Positions 1 to 6,913 of a stretch of 11,871 bases of DNA are shown one piece after another. The translations under genes were made by a program, and so were the position numbers. The notes under the pieces were generated by a model, which saw nothing but the letters and a program-made list of their open reading frames with translations, was not told the origin of the DNA and did no database searches. The stretch is from DATLFA01 sp039934635 (GTDB lineage Bacteria > Actinomycetota > Acidimicrobiia > Acidimicrobiales > WLNW01), in contig JBDTLT010000173.1 in NCBI GenBank assembly GCA_039934635.1, positions 1 through 11,871 on the forward strand. The letters run 5' to 3'. The stretch's first letter is position 1; every line of letters starts with the position of its first letter.

Positions 1-466
1 CCACTTCATTTATTGTCCAGAGCATCGCCACGAAGGGCGCCCGGCGGGCCAAACGCTGTCTGATCGGTGTGGCTCAATCCGCGATTTGATCCCGCGTCTA
101 CTGCATTGGTCATTTGGTTGGTCTAGTTGACACTCAACGGATCGGTCGTTGTGCGAGCTCCGCCGCGGGTTCGAAATGGTTCGAGGACAAAATCGTTCGC
201 CGCTCGCCCGACCATCGCAGTGTGCAAATGCCTCCTCCACCCTCGACACCGCGTAGTCGCTGACACGCGCCAACGCAATGGCCGCAGAAGAGTCGGCCAG
301 GTGCGAACGTGCGGCCGATGCCCCAGCGGCGAGCAACACCTCGAGCACCTTGTGATCGTGGTTGCGAACTCGTAGACGACCTGGATCAGATACAAGTCAA
401 TTGCGGTGGGCTCTTCTGCGCCCCAGATCGATTCAACGGACGCGACTCCAATCCGCCGACCATCCA
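1..466. other. stretch without a convincing gene
   Basis: I see no gene I can support here. On the minus strand an open frame runs from about 396 down to 10. Its first two thirds (about 396-160) have plausible high-GC codon use and encode Ala-rich helical sequence (for example VLEVLLAAGASAARSHLADS). Below about 160 the codon use looks non-coding, and I find no clear SD-preceded start: the only start in the ORF is a GTG at 348. The sequence matches no family I recognise. It could be a decayed or frameshifted gene remnant, or simply the 3' flank of the BI-1 gene ending at 467. No terminator-type hairpin with a T run was seen. Confidence 0.5.
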
Positions 467-1120
467 TCAGCTGTCGCCGCCGAATAGCGAAAGCATGAGT
501 GTGAACACGTTCAAGATGTCCAGGAAGATCGAGACCGCCAGCAGGGGTGCGTCTCTGACATCTTTGCTTTGTCGCAGTCGCTGGAAGTCGAAGGCCGTGA
601 GACCCGCGAAGATCACCAGGCCCAGAAGTGAATAGATCAGCGCGCCTCCTGGGATCTGCACGAAGATCAGGACCACGCCAAAGACGATGAGCGCGACGAG
701 CGCCCAGAAGAAGTAGCGCGCCACCGCGGAGAGATCCCTGCGCGTCGCATATCCGGCGGCTCCGGACCCGGCGACGAACAGCGCGGTCGCTGCTCCTGTC
801 TGCCACAGGGTTGCGGGATCGGTATTCCCGTAGTAGCTGAGGGTCGGAGCGAGCGACAGTCCAACGAGAACGCCGAAACCGAACAACATCGCTACCGCAA
901 GGTTCGCGGACCGCTGAGCGACTGTATCGATGCCGAAGAGGACGGCAAAGGCGGCCACGAGAAGCAGCCAGCTCGACCCGTCCGAGAAGTTGCGACCGAG
1001 GTACGCGCCAACTGCGAACGCCGCGGCGGTCACGGCGACGAGTCCCATCGTCCGTCCTACCAATGTTCCCACTTCATCGCGAGTCATCGGGGGCCGGGCC
1101 ACCAGGGTGGTCGAGGTCAT
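467..1120 (-). CDS. Bax inhibitor-1 / YccA family (TMBIM-like) integral membrane protein
   Basis: A 217-residue hydrophobic protein with about seven membrane segments (roughly residues 23-41, 51-66, 73-92, 107-124, 138-154, 158-176 and 193-213), matching the usual BI-1/YccA size and topology. Near the C-terminus it has GLTAFDFQRLR and SIFLDILNVFTLML, which correspond to the conserved 'YDTQ' and 'LDxINLF' family segments. D178 and D201 are likely the counterparts of the paired Asp residues that form the pH-sensing latch in Bacillus YetJ. Family members are cytoplasmic-membrane proteins linked to ion (Ca2+/H+) leak and stress tolerance; the exact role here is unknown. I chose the ATG at 1120 because GAAAGGA lies just upstream; the frame stays open to 1201 without a better start. 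It lies 111 bp downstream of the Dps-like gene on the same strand, so co-transcription is plausible. Family call is confident, function is not. Confidence 0.85.
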   Translation of the reverse strand: MTSTTLVARPPMTRDEVGTLVGRTMGLVAVTAAAFAVGAYLGRNFSDGSSWLLLVAAFAVLFGIDTVAQRSANLAVAMLFGFGVLVGLSLAPTLSYYGNTDPATLWQTGAATALFVAGSGAAGYATRRDLSAVARYFFWALVALIVFGVVLIFVQIPGGALIYSLLGLVIFAGLTAFDFQRLRQSKDVRDAPLLAVSIFLDILNVFTLMLSLFGGDS

Positions 1121-1231
1121 TTGGCTTTCCTTTCGTCTGAGCACTTGGTGAGTGGCTGCACTGCGTCGGTCGTCTTCATCGACGGAGTGAACCGAGAGCA
1201 AGGGCGCGTGATGATCCGCTGATGCGCCATC

Positions 1232-1678
1232 TCATGCCGCGGCACGAAGGTGCATCATCCACGCGAGGTTCTCGATGCGATCGGCGAGTCGTATCAGGAG
1301 GCCCTGCGTCACCAGGTCACGCGCTGACACGTCGATGTTGACATGCAACCGGGTCGTGATGGTCTCGAGGAGGTTCTCGAACGCTGCGATGGCATCGCTC
1401 TCGCGAAGCGGTTTGACGTCGACCGATCGGAGCGCGTTCTTTCGTGTCGCCGTGTCCGCCCATAGGTCCGTCTTGTGACCAAGCGTCATCGAGCGTGCCG
1501 CGATGCCTTTGGCGGACTCGCGCGCTACGTCGGCGAGTTGGTCGAGAAGAAGGTGGGAGCGGTGGAGGCGCATGCCGACGAGGTTCCCGCGTGCTTGCCT
1601 GACGACCAGATCAAGCGTGATGAGATCGCTGAGTGTCTGATCCAACGCGTGAGCGACGTCGATCTTGGTCACTGTCAT
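1232..1678 (-). CDS. Dps/ferritin-like DNA-protection protein with degenerate ferroxidase site
   Basis: A 148-residue four-helix Dps-family protein. Helix A contains TLSDLITLDLVVRQARGNLVG, aligning with the family's 'L.DLI.L.L..KQAHWN.VG'. Helix B has HRSHLLLDQL, and the C-terminal helix RLADRIENLAWMMHLRA fits the family's closing 'LE.Q.WM.RA' segment. Dps proteins form 12-mers that coat DNA and oxidise Fe(II) at inter-subunit sites. Here H42 and D46 of the site remain, but the first His is Arg (R30), the following Trp is Gly, and the later Asp and Glu ligands are Lys (K57) and Ala (A61). Iron oxidation is therefore doubtful; DNA binding or a structural role is possible. The ATG at 1678 is chosen because family homology starts there and a G-rich SD-like run (CGGGGGG) precedes it; the frame is open to 1837. 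It is transcribed divergently from the hydrolase gene and sits upstream of the BI-1 gene. Confidence 0.8.
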   Translation of the reverse strand: MTVTKIDVAHALDQTLSDLITLDLVVRQARGNLVGMRLHRSHLLLDQLADVARESAKGIAARSMTLGHKTDLWADTATRKNALRSVDVKPLRESDAIAAFENLLETITTRLHVNIDVSARDLVTQGLLIRLADRIENLAWMMHLRAAA

Positions 1679-1945
1679 TGCTGCGTACCCCCCGAGTAGT
1701 GGACAGCGAAGTGCTGTCTCGATCGTTCGCTGAGCGTCGCGCCGCGCCACACATATCGCACCCGTCGAAGTCCCTAGTCCCACCCCGGTTGGACGCGTGC
1801 GACCAGACCAGTCGGCACCCGTCACTGGTCGACACACCAGTGGGTCGGACCAGTGGCTTCAAGGGCGCCACCGGTGGCCGAGAAGTTCAGGATTGGCAAG
1901 GTCACCAACACCGAACGCCGACAAGCGTTGTCAAAGGAGAACCTC
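1679..1945. promoter_or_regulatory. divergent intergenic promoter region between Dps-like gene and hydrolase gene
   Basis: This 267-bp gap separates two divergently transcribed genes and must hold both promoters. It contains the CACTGGT/ACCAGTG repeat cluster annotated separately, and the strong SD AAAGGAGA (1934-1941) of the hydrolase gene. I could not assign -10 and -35 boxes with confidence. Confidence 0.6.
1807..1855. promoter_or_regulatory. candidate operator: inverted and direct repeats of CACTGGT/ACCAGTG
   Basis: CACTGGT (1823-1829) and ACCAGTG (1836-1842) form a perfect 7-bp inverted repeat with a 6-nt spacer. A further ACCAGTG lies at 1849-1855, exactly 13 bp after the previous copy, and an ACCAGT at 1807-1812. 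The cluster is about 130-180 bp upstream of the Dps-like start and about 90-140 bp upstream of the hydrolase start. The same motif occurs in the other divergent region of the window (11028-11060). It is likely a binding site for a dimeric regulator; the regulator is not identified. Confidence 0.55.
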
Positions 1946-2917
1946 ATGAACTCATCGTCCGCTCCCCTGCCCACCCCGGAAGGTCCCGGCTCGGTCTCCG
2001 GCGCGCCGAACCTCCCTGCGGGGTTCACCGACACCTTTGCGAGCCGGTATATCGACACCGGTGATGTGCGCCTGCACGCGGTCATCGGGGGCGAGGGCCC
2101 GCCACTGCTGCTGGTGCACGGCTGGCCCGAAAGCTGGTACGCCTGGCGCCTGTTGATGCCGGCACTGGCTCGGGACTTCCAAGTCATCGCGGTGGACCAG
2201 CGCGGCATGGGACTGTCCGACAAACCTGCGGCTGGCTACGACAGCGGCACTCTCGCCAGTGACCTCGTCGCACTGATGGACGAGCTCGGCCACGAGCGAT
2301 TCGCGTTGGTCGGCCACGACACCGGATTCGTGATCAGCTACGCCGTCGCCGCGGATCACTCGGACCGCGTCGCCCGCGTCGCACTTCTCGAGGTACCGGG
2401 ATCGCCGGGCGCGGCTCCGTCGCCGCCCGTGTTCGTTCCCGGTTTCATAAACGACCGCCTCTGGCATCTGCCGTTCAACCGGATCGAGAAGCTGAACGAA
2501 CTGCTCGTCACTGGACGGGAAGACGTCTTCTTTGGTTGGGAGTTCGACGCGGCGGCCAAGAAGCTGCCGGCCGAAGTGATCGACTACTACGTCCGCGGCC
2601 TCTCCAACCCCGACTCCCTGCGCGGCGGATTCGGCTTCTACCGTGCGCTCGATACGACACTCGCACAGGACGCGCAGCGCAAGACTCACCAGCTGACCAT
2701 GCCCGTGTTGGCGATTGGCGGATCGGCGAGCTTCGGTGATCATGTCGGGGACGCAATGAAGCTCGTCGCCGATGACGTGCAGGCGGTGGTGATTCCCGAC
2801 ACCGGCCACTTCCTCGCCGAGGAATCTCCCGACGAGCTGCTCGCGGCGTTGACGGCGTTCCTGACCCCATACCGCGACGCGGTGAGGGCTCCGGCTGCCG
2901 TTGGATCGATTCGCTAG
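1946..2917 (+). CDS. alpha/beta hydrolase, epoxide hydrolase / haloalkane dehalogenase-like
   Basis: A 323-residue alpha/beta-hydrolase with a short non-conserved N-terminal extension (about 35 residues) and no signal peptide, so probably cytoplasmic. Visible elements are the oxyanion-hole HGWPESWYAW (from H58), the strand-turn VDQRGMGLSDKP, and the nucleophile elbow VGHDTG with Asp125 rather than Ser. A cap region (about 160-235) includes GFYRAL, and the catalytic His is in DTGHFLAEESP (H288). An Asp nucleophile with HGWP is typical of soluble epoxide hydrolases and dehalogenases; the cap Tyr (Y232) favours an epoxide hydrolase. The charge-relay acid is not obvious; D265 is a candidate. The substrate cannot be predicted. 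The start at 1946 is set by the SD AAAGGAGA five bases upstream. Its TAG stop directly abuts the next ATG, so it is very likely co-translated with the thioredoxin-fold gene. Confidence 0.85.
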   Translation: MNSSSAPLPTPEGPGSVSGAPNLPAGFTDTFASRYIDTGDVRLHAVIGGEGPPLLLVHGWPESWYAWRLLMPALARDFQVIAVDQRGMGLSDKPAAGYDSGTLASDLVALMDELGHERFALVGHDTGFVISYAVAADHSDRVARVALLEVPGSPGAAPSPPVFVPGFINDRLWHLPFNRIEKLNELLVTGREDVFFGWEFDAAAKKLPAEVIDYYVRGLSNPDSLRGGFGFYRALDTTLAQDAQRKTHQLTMPVLAIGGSASFGDHVGDAMKLVADDVQAVVIPDTGHFLAEESPDELLAALTAFLTPYRDAVRAPAAVGSIR

Positions 2918-3871
2918 ATGAGCGTGTTCGATCGGGTGCTTGCGCCCGCGTTCGACGGTGCGACCGAGTGGCTCAACTCCGAGCCACTCGGTCCCGCCGA
3001 ACTGCGGGGCCACGTCGTCCTCGTGAACTTCTGGACATTGACGTGCATCAACTGGTTGCGCCAGGAGCCTTTCGTACGCGCGTGGTCACACGCGTATCGC
3101 GACGACGGATTGGTCGTGATCGGTGTCCATACACCGGAGTTCTCGTTCGAGAAAGAGACCGACCGCGTGCGCCTCGCCACGACGCACCGGGGTATCGACT
3201 ACCCCGTCGCGGTCGACAATGACTACGAGATCTGGGGCGCCTTCGACAACAACTATTGGCCGGCGCTGTACTTCCTCGACGCGACCGGTGTCATCCGCGA
3301 TCACCACTTCGGTGAAGGACGCTACGAACAATCAGAGCGCGTGATCCAACAGTTGCTCGGCGTCGAACGCAATCTCGCCTTCGTCGAATCGCTCGGCGTG
3401 GAGGCCGAGGCCGACTGGTCCAACTTGCGGACACCCGAGACCTATCTCGGCTATGGGCGCAGCGAGCACTTCGCCTCACCGGGCGGAGTCGCGTTCGACG
3501 AACGGCGCGGCTATGAGCTGCCATCGCGCCTGCGCTCCAACCGATGGGCCCTCGCCGGCGAGTGGACGATCGGGAAGGAAAATGCCCTGCTCCATGCGGC
3601 GGGCGGCAGCATCGTCTACCGATTTCATGCGCGCGACGCGCACCTCGTGCTGTCGTCGGAAGTGCGAACGCCAATTCGATTCCGTGTGCTTCTCGACGGT
3701 GAGCCTCCGGGCTCGTCACACGGCGTCGATGTCGACGCGGACGGGAACGGCGTGCTTCGCGAAGGCCGTCTCTACCAACTCGTGCGCCAACACGACACGA
3801 TTCACGACCGAACGATGGAGATCACGTTCGCCGATCCCGGTGTCGAGGCGTACGTGTTCACCTTCGGCTGA
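2918..3871 (+). CDS. DipZ-type thioredoxin-fold protein with C-terminal DipZ-like domain; active-site motif CINW
   Basis: A 317-residue protein. Residues about 20-150 form a TlpA/DipZ-like thioredoxin fold: VVLVNFWTLTCINWLRQEP, GVHTPEF, and the cis-Pro segment NYWPALYFLD (P115). Residues about 160-317 match the beta-rich C-terminal domain of DipZ proteins (ETYLGYGRSEHFASP, RWALAGEWTIG, FHARDAHLVL). DipZ normally carries an N-terminal CcdA-like membrane domain and faces outside; this protein has neither membrane segments nor a signal peptide, so it appears cytoplasmic. The normal CxxC is C43-I-N-W46: the resolving Cys is Trp (TGG at the codon where TGC is usual). A classical dithiol exchange is therefore unlikely; a monothiol, peroxidatic or binding role is possible. 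The ATG immediately follows the hydrolase stop with only a weak SD, implying translational coupling. Confidence 0.8.
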   Translation: MSVFDRVLAPAFDGATEWLNSEPLGPAELRGHVVLVNFWTLTCINWLRQEPFVRAWSHAYRDDGLVVIGVHTPEFSFEKETDRVRLATTHRGIDYPVAVDNDYEIWGAFDNNYWPALYFLDATGVIRDHHFGEGRYEQSERVIQQLLGVERNLAFVESLGVEAEADWSNLRTPETYLGYGRSEHFASPGGVAFDERRGYELPSRLRSNRWALAGEWTIGKENALLHAAGGSIVYRFHARDAHLVLSSEVRTPIRFRVLLDGEPPGSSHGVDVDADGNGVLREGRLYQLVRQHDTIHDRTMEITFADPGVEAYVFTFG

Positions 3872-3948
3872 GCACCGGGGTCCATATTTCCCGCACCACA
3901 TTGCGGCGGTAGGGTGGGTCTGCTGGCCACGGCTCCAGAGAGTCGTTG

Positions 3949-6739
3949 ATGGCGAGGGGGGCCCACAACGAGCCGGGATCGCGGTCAACAGACGAGGCTC
4001 CTTGGACGCCGTCGCGAGTGCGAAACGCTCGACCGCCTCGTTACCGGCGCGCGCGAAGGCCGGAGCGGCGTCATCGTCCTGCGGGGAGAAGCGGGCGTCG
4101 GGAAGAGCGCGTTGCTCGACTATCTCTCCGACCAAGTCGCGAGCTGGCACGTCGCAAAGGCGGCGGGCGTCGAGTCGGAGATGGAACTCGCATACAGCGG
4201 TCTCCATCAGCTCTGCGCGCCGTTGATCGATCGATTCGATGGCCTGCCCGAGCCACAGCGCGATGCGCTCGCGACGGTGTTCGGGCTGAGTGCTCGCCCA
4301 GCACCCGATCGATTCCTCGTCGGGCTGGCCACGTTGACACTCTTTGCGGAAGTTGCCGAGCAGCAACCGCTCGTCTGCATTGTCGACGACGCGCAGTGGC
4401 TCGACCATGCCTCCGCGCAGATCCTCGCGTTCGTCGCCCGCCGTGTGCTCGCGGAACGAATTGCGATCGTGTGCGCCGCCCGCACCGGCAGCGGTGACGA
4501 AGTCCTTGCCGCGCTGCCCGAGCTGCCGATTCAAGGGCTCGGCGAGAGCGACGCGCGGACATTGCTGCTCGACAAGATGCACGGGCCACTGGACGAAGCG
4601 GTGTGCGCCCAGATCGTCGCGGAGAGCCACGGCAACCCGCTCGCGCTGATCGAACTGCCGCGAACCTGGAATAGCCCTGCTGATATCGCCGGCGGATTCG
4701 GCTTTCCCGGCAACCAACCCGTCGCCGGCAAGATCCAACAAAGCTACGTGCAGCGCCTCCTCGAGCTTCCCGCCGCCACGAGGCTGCTCGTCGTCGCCGC
4801 CGCCGCCGAGCCGCTCGGCGACCCCCTGCTCCTTCATCGAGCGTCCGAAATCCTCGGCGTCGACATGGCCGCGGTCAACCCCGCGGTCGAGGCGGGGTTG
4901 CTCGAAGTCAGGACGCGTGTCGAGTTCGCGCACCCACTCGTGCGATCCGCCGCGTACCGGTCGGCTGCCGCCGACGATCGTCACCGCGTACATCGCGCCC
5001 TCGCCGACGCCACCGATCCCGAGACCGACCCTGATCGGCGCGCCTGGCACCGAGCCCACGGCACGCCGGAGCCCAGCGAGACGATTGCCGCCGAGCTCGA
5101 GAGTTCTGCGGGCAGGGCGCAGGCCCGCGGCGGCATTGCGGCAGCGGCCGCGTTCCTGCAACGCGCCGTGGTCCTGACCGACGATTCCGAGCGCCGCGGC
5201 GAACGCGCGCTCGCCGCCGCGCAAGCCAACCTCGATGCGGGCGCGTTCGACACCGCGCTCGGTCTACTCGCCACCGCGGAGGCCGGACCGCTCGACGAAT
5301 TCCAACGAGCGCGGATCAACCTGTTGCGGGCGCAAGTCGCCTTCGCCTCCGGCTTCGGCAGCGATGCTCCCGGTTTGTTGGCCATCGCCGCGCGCGGGCT
5401 GGAGCCGTTCGACCTCGAGCTCGCGCGGGAGACCTATTTGGCCGCATGGGGCGCGGCGGAGATGGCCGGATCGCTCGGTCGGGGAATCCTCGTGGAGATC
5501 TGTCACTCCGTCCAGGCCTTGCCGCCACCACCGGGTGCGTCGTCGCCGCTCGATCTGCTGCTCGCCGGCGTCGCGCTGCTGATTACCGACGGACATGGCG
5601 CGGCGGCTCCGATCCTTCAGCGTGCCGCTCGAGAACTCACGAGTATTGCGTTCGACGACGTCCTGCGCTGGGGCTGGATGGCCATGTTCGCCAGCAGCCT
5701 GGTGTGGGACATCGAAAGCTTTCACACGATCGCCGCCCGACACGTGCAGTTGGTGCGTGACGCGGGCGCGGTCGCGCAGCTCCCCCTCCACCTCTGGCAA
5801 TTGGCCCTTTGCAGCACGTGGTTGGGCGACCTCGCGGGCGCAGCCTCGCTGGCGGCGGAATGCGACAGCATCGCATCCGCGACAGGAAGCCCGATCGCGC
5901 CGTACACCCGGTTGCGACTTCTCGCGTTGCAGGGGAATGAAGACGAGCTCGCGACGCTGCTGGCGAGCACGACCGAGCTCGCCGCGGACAGGGGTCAGGC
6001 GATTGCGACGAGCGGGTACTGGGCAGCCGCAGTGCTCCACAACGGCCTCGGACGTTACGCGGAAGCCGCGACCGCGGCACGAGAGGCCGCCGCAGACACC
6101 GTTACCAAGAGGCCGGCGATGTGGGCGCTGCCCGAACTCGTCGAGGCCGCTGCACGCAGCGGCGACACCGAACTCGCGCGAGACGCGCTCGATCGGCTCA
6201 CCGACGCCATCCAGAAGTGCGACACCGACTTCGCGCGCGGCGTCGAAGCGCGCTGCCGCGCGTTGCTCAGCGAAGGTGTCGCGGCCGACAGTTTCTATCG
6301 TGAGGCCGTGGAGCGTCTTGGCCGGACCCGGCTCCGTCCGGACCTCGCTCGCGCACACCTTCTCTACGGAGAGTGGCTGCGCCGCGAGGGTCGACGCGTA
6401 GATGCGCGCGACCACTTGAGAAGAGCGCACGAAATGCTCACCGCCATCGGCATGCAGGCCTTCGCCGAGCGCGCCCGCAGAGAGCTCGTTGCGACGGGTG
6501 AGAAATTGCGCAAGCGCAACGACGAAAGTCGATCGCAGCTGACTCCACAAGAAGAGCAGATCGCTCGGTTGGCGCGCGATGGCTCGTCGAATCCCGAGAT
6601 CGGTGCGCAGCTGTTCATCAGTGCCCGCACCGTGGAGTGGCACTTACGAAAGGTGTTCACGAAGTTGGACATCACGTCTCGCCGGCAGCTCTCGGCGGCG
6701 CTTCCGAAGGATGATCTCGTCTTCGCCGGCATCGGCTAA
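3949..6739 (+). CDS. LAL-type LuxR regulator (AAA ATPase, helical repeats, GerE HTH); start codon and body out of frame
   Basis: Large ATPase-coupled LuxR regulator of about 929 residues if read through. An N-terminal AAA ATPase has LLGRRREC (from about 3998), Walker A GEAGVGKS (4085-4108) and Walker B LVCIVDD (about 4370-4390). A long TPR-like helical middle includes DPDRRAWHRA, and the C-terminal GerE helix-turn-helix is at 6539-6703 (LTPQEEQ, TVEWHLRKVFTKL). Such proteins sense a ligand and activate transcription. Oddity: the body frame is open from 3950 but has no ATG, GTG or TTG until 4112, which lies after Walker A. The only plausible start, ATG at 3949 preceded by a weak GAGAG, is in a different frame. 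Removing one G from the six-G run at 3956-3961 joins them. This could be sequence error, a disabling mutation, or slippage control. It starts 77 bp after the redoxin gene and is tail-to-tail with its paralogue. Confidence 0.8.
3956..3961 (+). other. six-G homopolymer at probable frameshift site
   Basis: A run of six G lies two codons after the ATG at 3949 of the LAL regulator. With five G the ATG would read straight into the conserved ATPase domain (MARGPTTSRDRG...LLGRRREC). With six it reads into an unrelated frame. The shift could in principle lie anywhere from 3949 to about 3998, where recognisable homology begins, but this run is the most slippery spot. Confidence 0.5.
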
Positions 6740-6913
6740 AGGCACGACCTCACGTTTGCGTCGTCGCCGCGCTTATGACGACGCGGAGAGGCTCGCCGGT
6801 CGAGGCAATGCTTCGCTGAGTTGCCTTCGTGAGGTGATGTTGAGCTTGGTAAAGACCTTGCGTAAGTGCCACTCCACGGTCCGTGCACTGATGAACAGCT
6901 GGGCGCCGATTTC
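6596..6913. repeat. inverted repeat formed by the HTH-coding 3' ends of two convergent paralogues
   Basis: The left arm is about 6596-6685 and the right arm about 6824-6913. They are reverse-complementary copies because the two LAL genes are paralogous and converge. They include a perfect 20-nt match (6629-6648 with 6861-6880) and a perfect 17-nt match (6608-6624 with 6885-6901). The arms encode the recognition region of the GerE helix-turn-helix in each protein. The nucleotide match is much higher here than elsewhere in the genes, where identity is only moderate at protein level. Confidence 0.8.
6758..6784. terminator. candidate bidirectional hairpin between convergent genes
   Basis: GCGTCGTC (6758-6765) and GACGACGC (6777-6784) form a perfect 8-bp stem with an 11-nt loop. 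The structure lies just after the plus-strand LAL stop (6739) and covers the stop codon of the minus-strand LAL (6773-6775). No clear T tract follows on either strand, so intrinsic termination is uncertain; it may only stabilise transcript ends. Confidence 0.3.

Noticed and set aside
1203..1228. GGCGC...GCGCC hairpin between the Dps-like and BI-1 genes
   Set aside because: Only five pairs with a 16-nt loop and no T run; not a credible terminator or attenuator.
1761..1790. GGGACTAGGGACTT (reverse strand) resembling DosR-box half-sites
   Set aside because: The half-sites are in direct rather than inverted orientation, so it does not form a DosR palindrome.
3880..3900. Pseudo-palindrome GGGGTCC...TTCCC upstream of the first LAL gene
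   Set aside because: Imperfect, occurs once, and shares nothing with the two operator clusters.
4112..4114. TTG 4112 as the true start of the first LAL regulator
   Set aside because: It lies directly after an intact Walker A motif in the same frame. Starting there would delete the P-loop and the LLGRRREC segment that the paralogue keeps.
3716..5224. 502-residue open frame on the minus strand opposite the redoxin and LAL genes
   Set aside because: Arg/Gly-rich, low-complexity translation typical of antisense shadows in GC-rich DNA. The plus strand has clear conserved domains throughout.
5264..6643. 459-residue minus-strand open frame inside the LAL gene
   Set aside because: It is a shadow of the plus-strand TPR/HTH region, with no recognisable motif and no SD.
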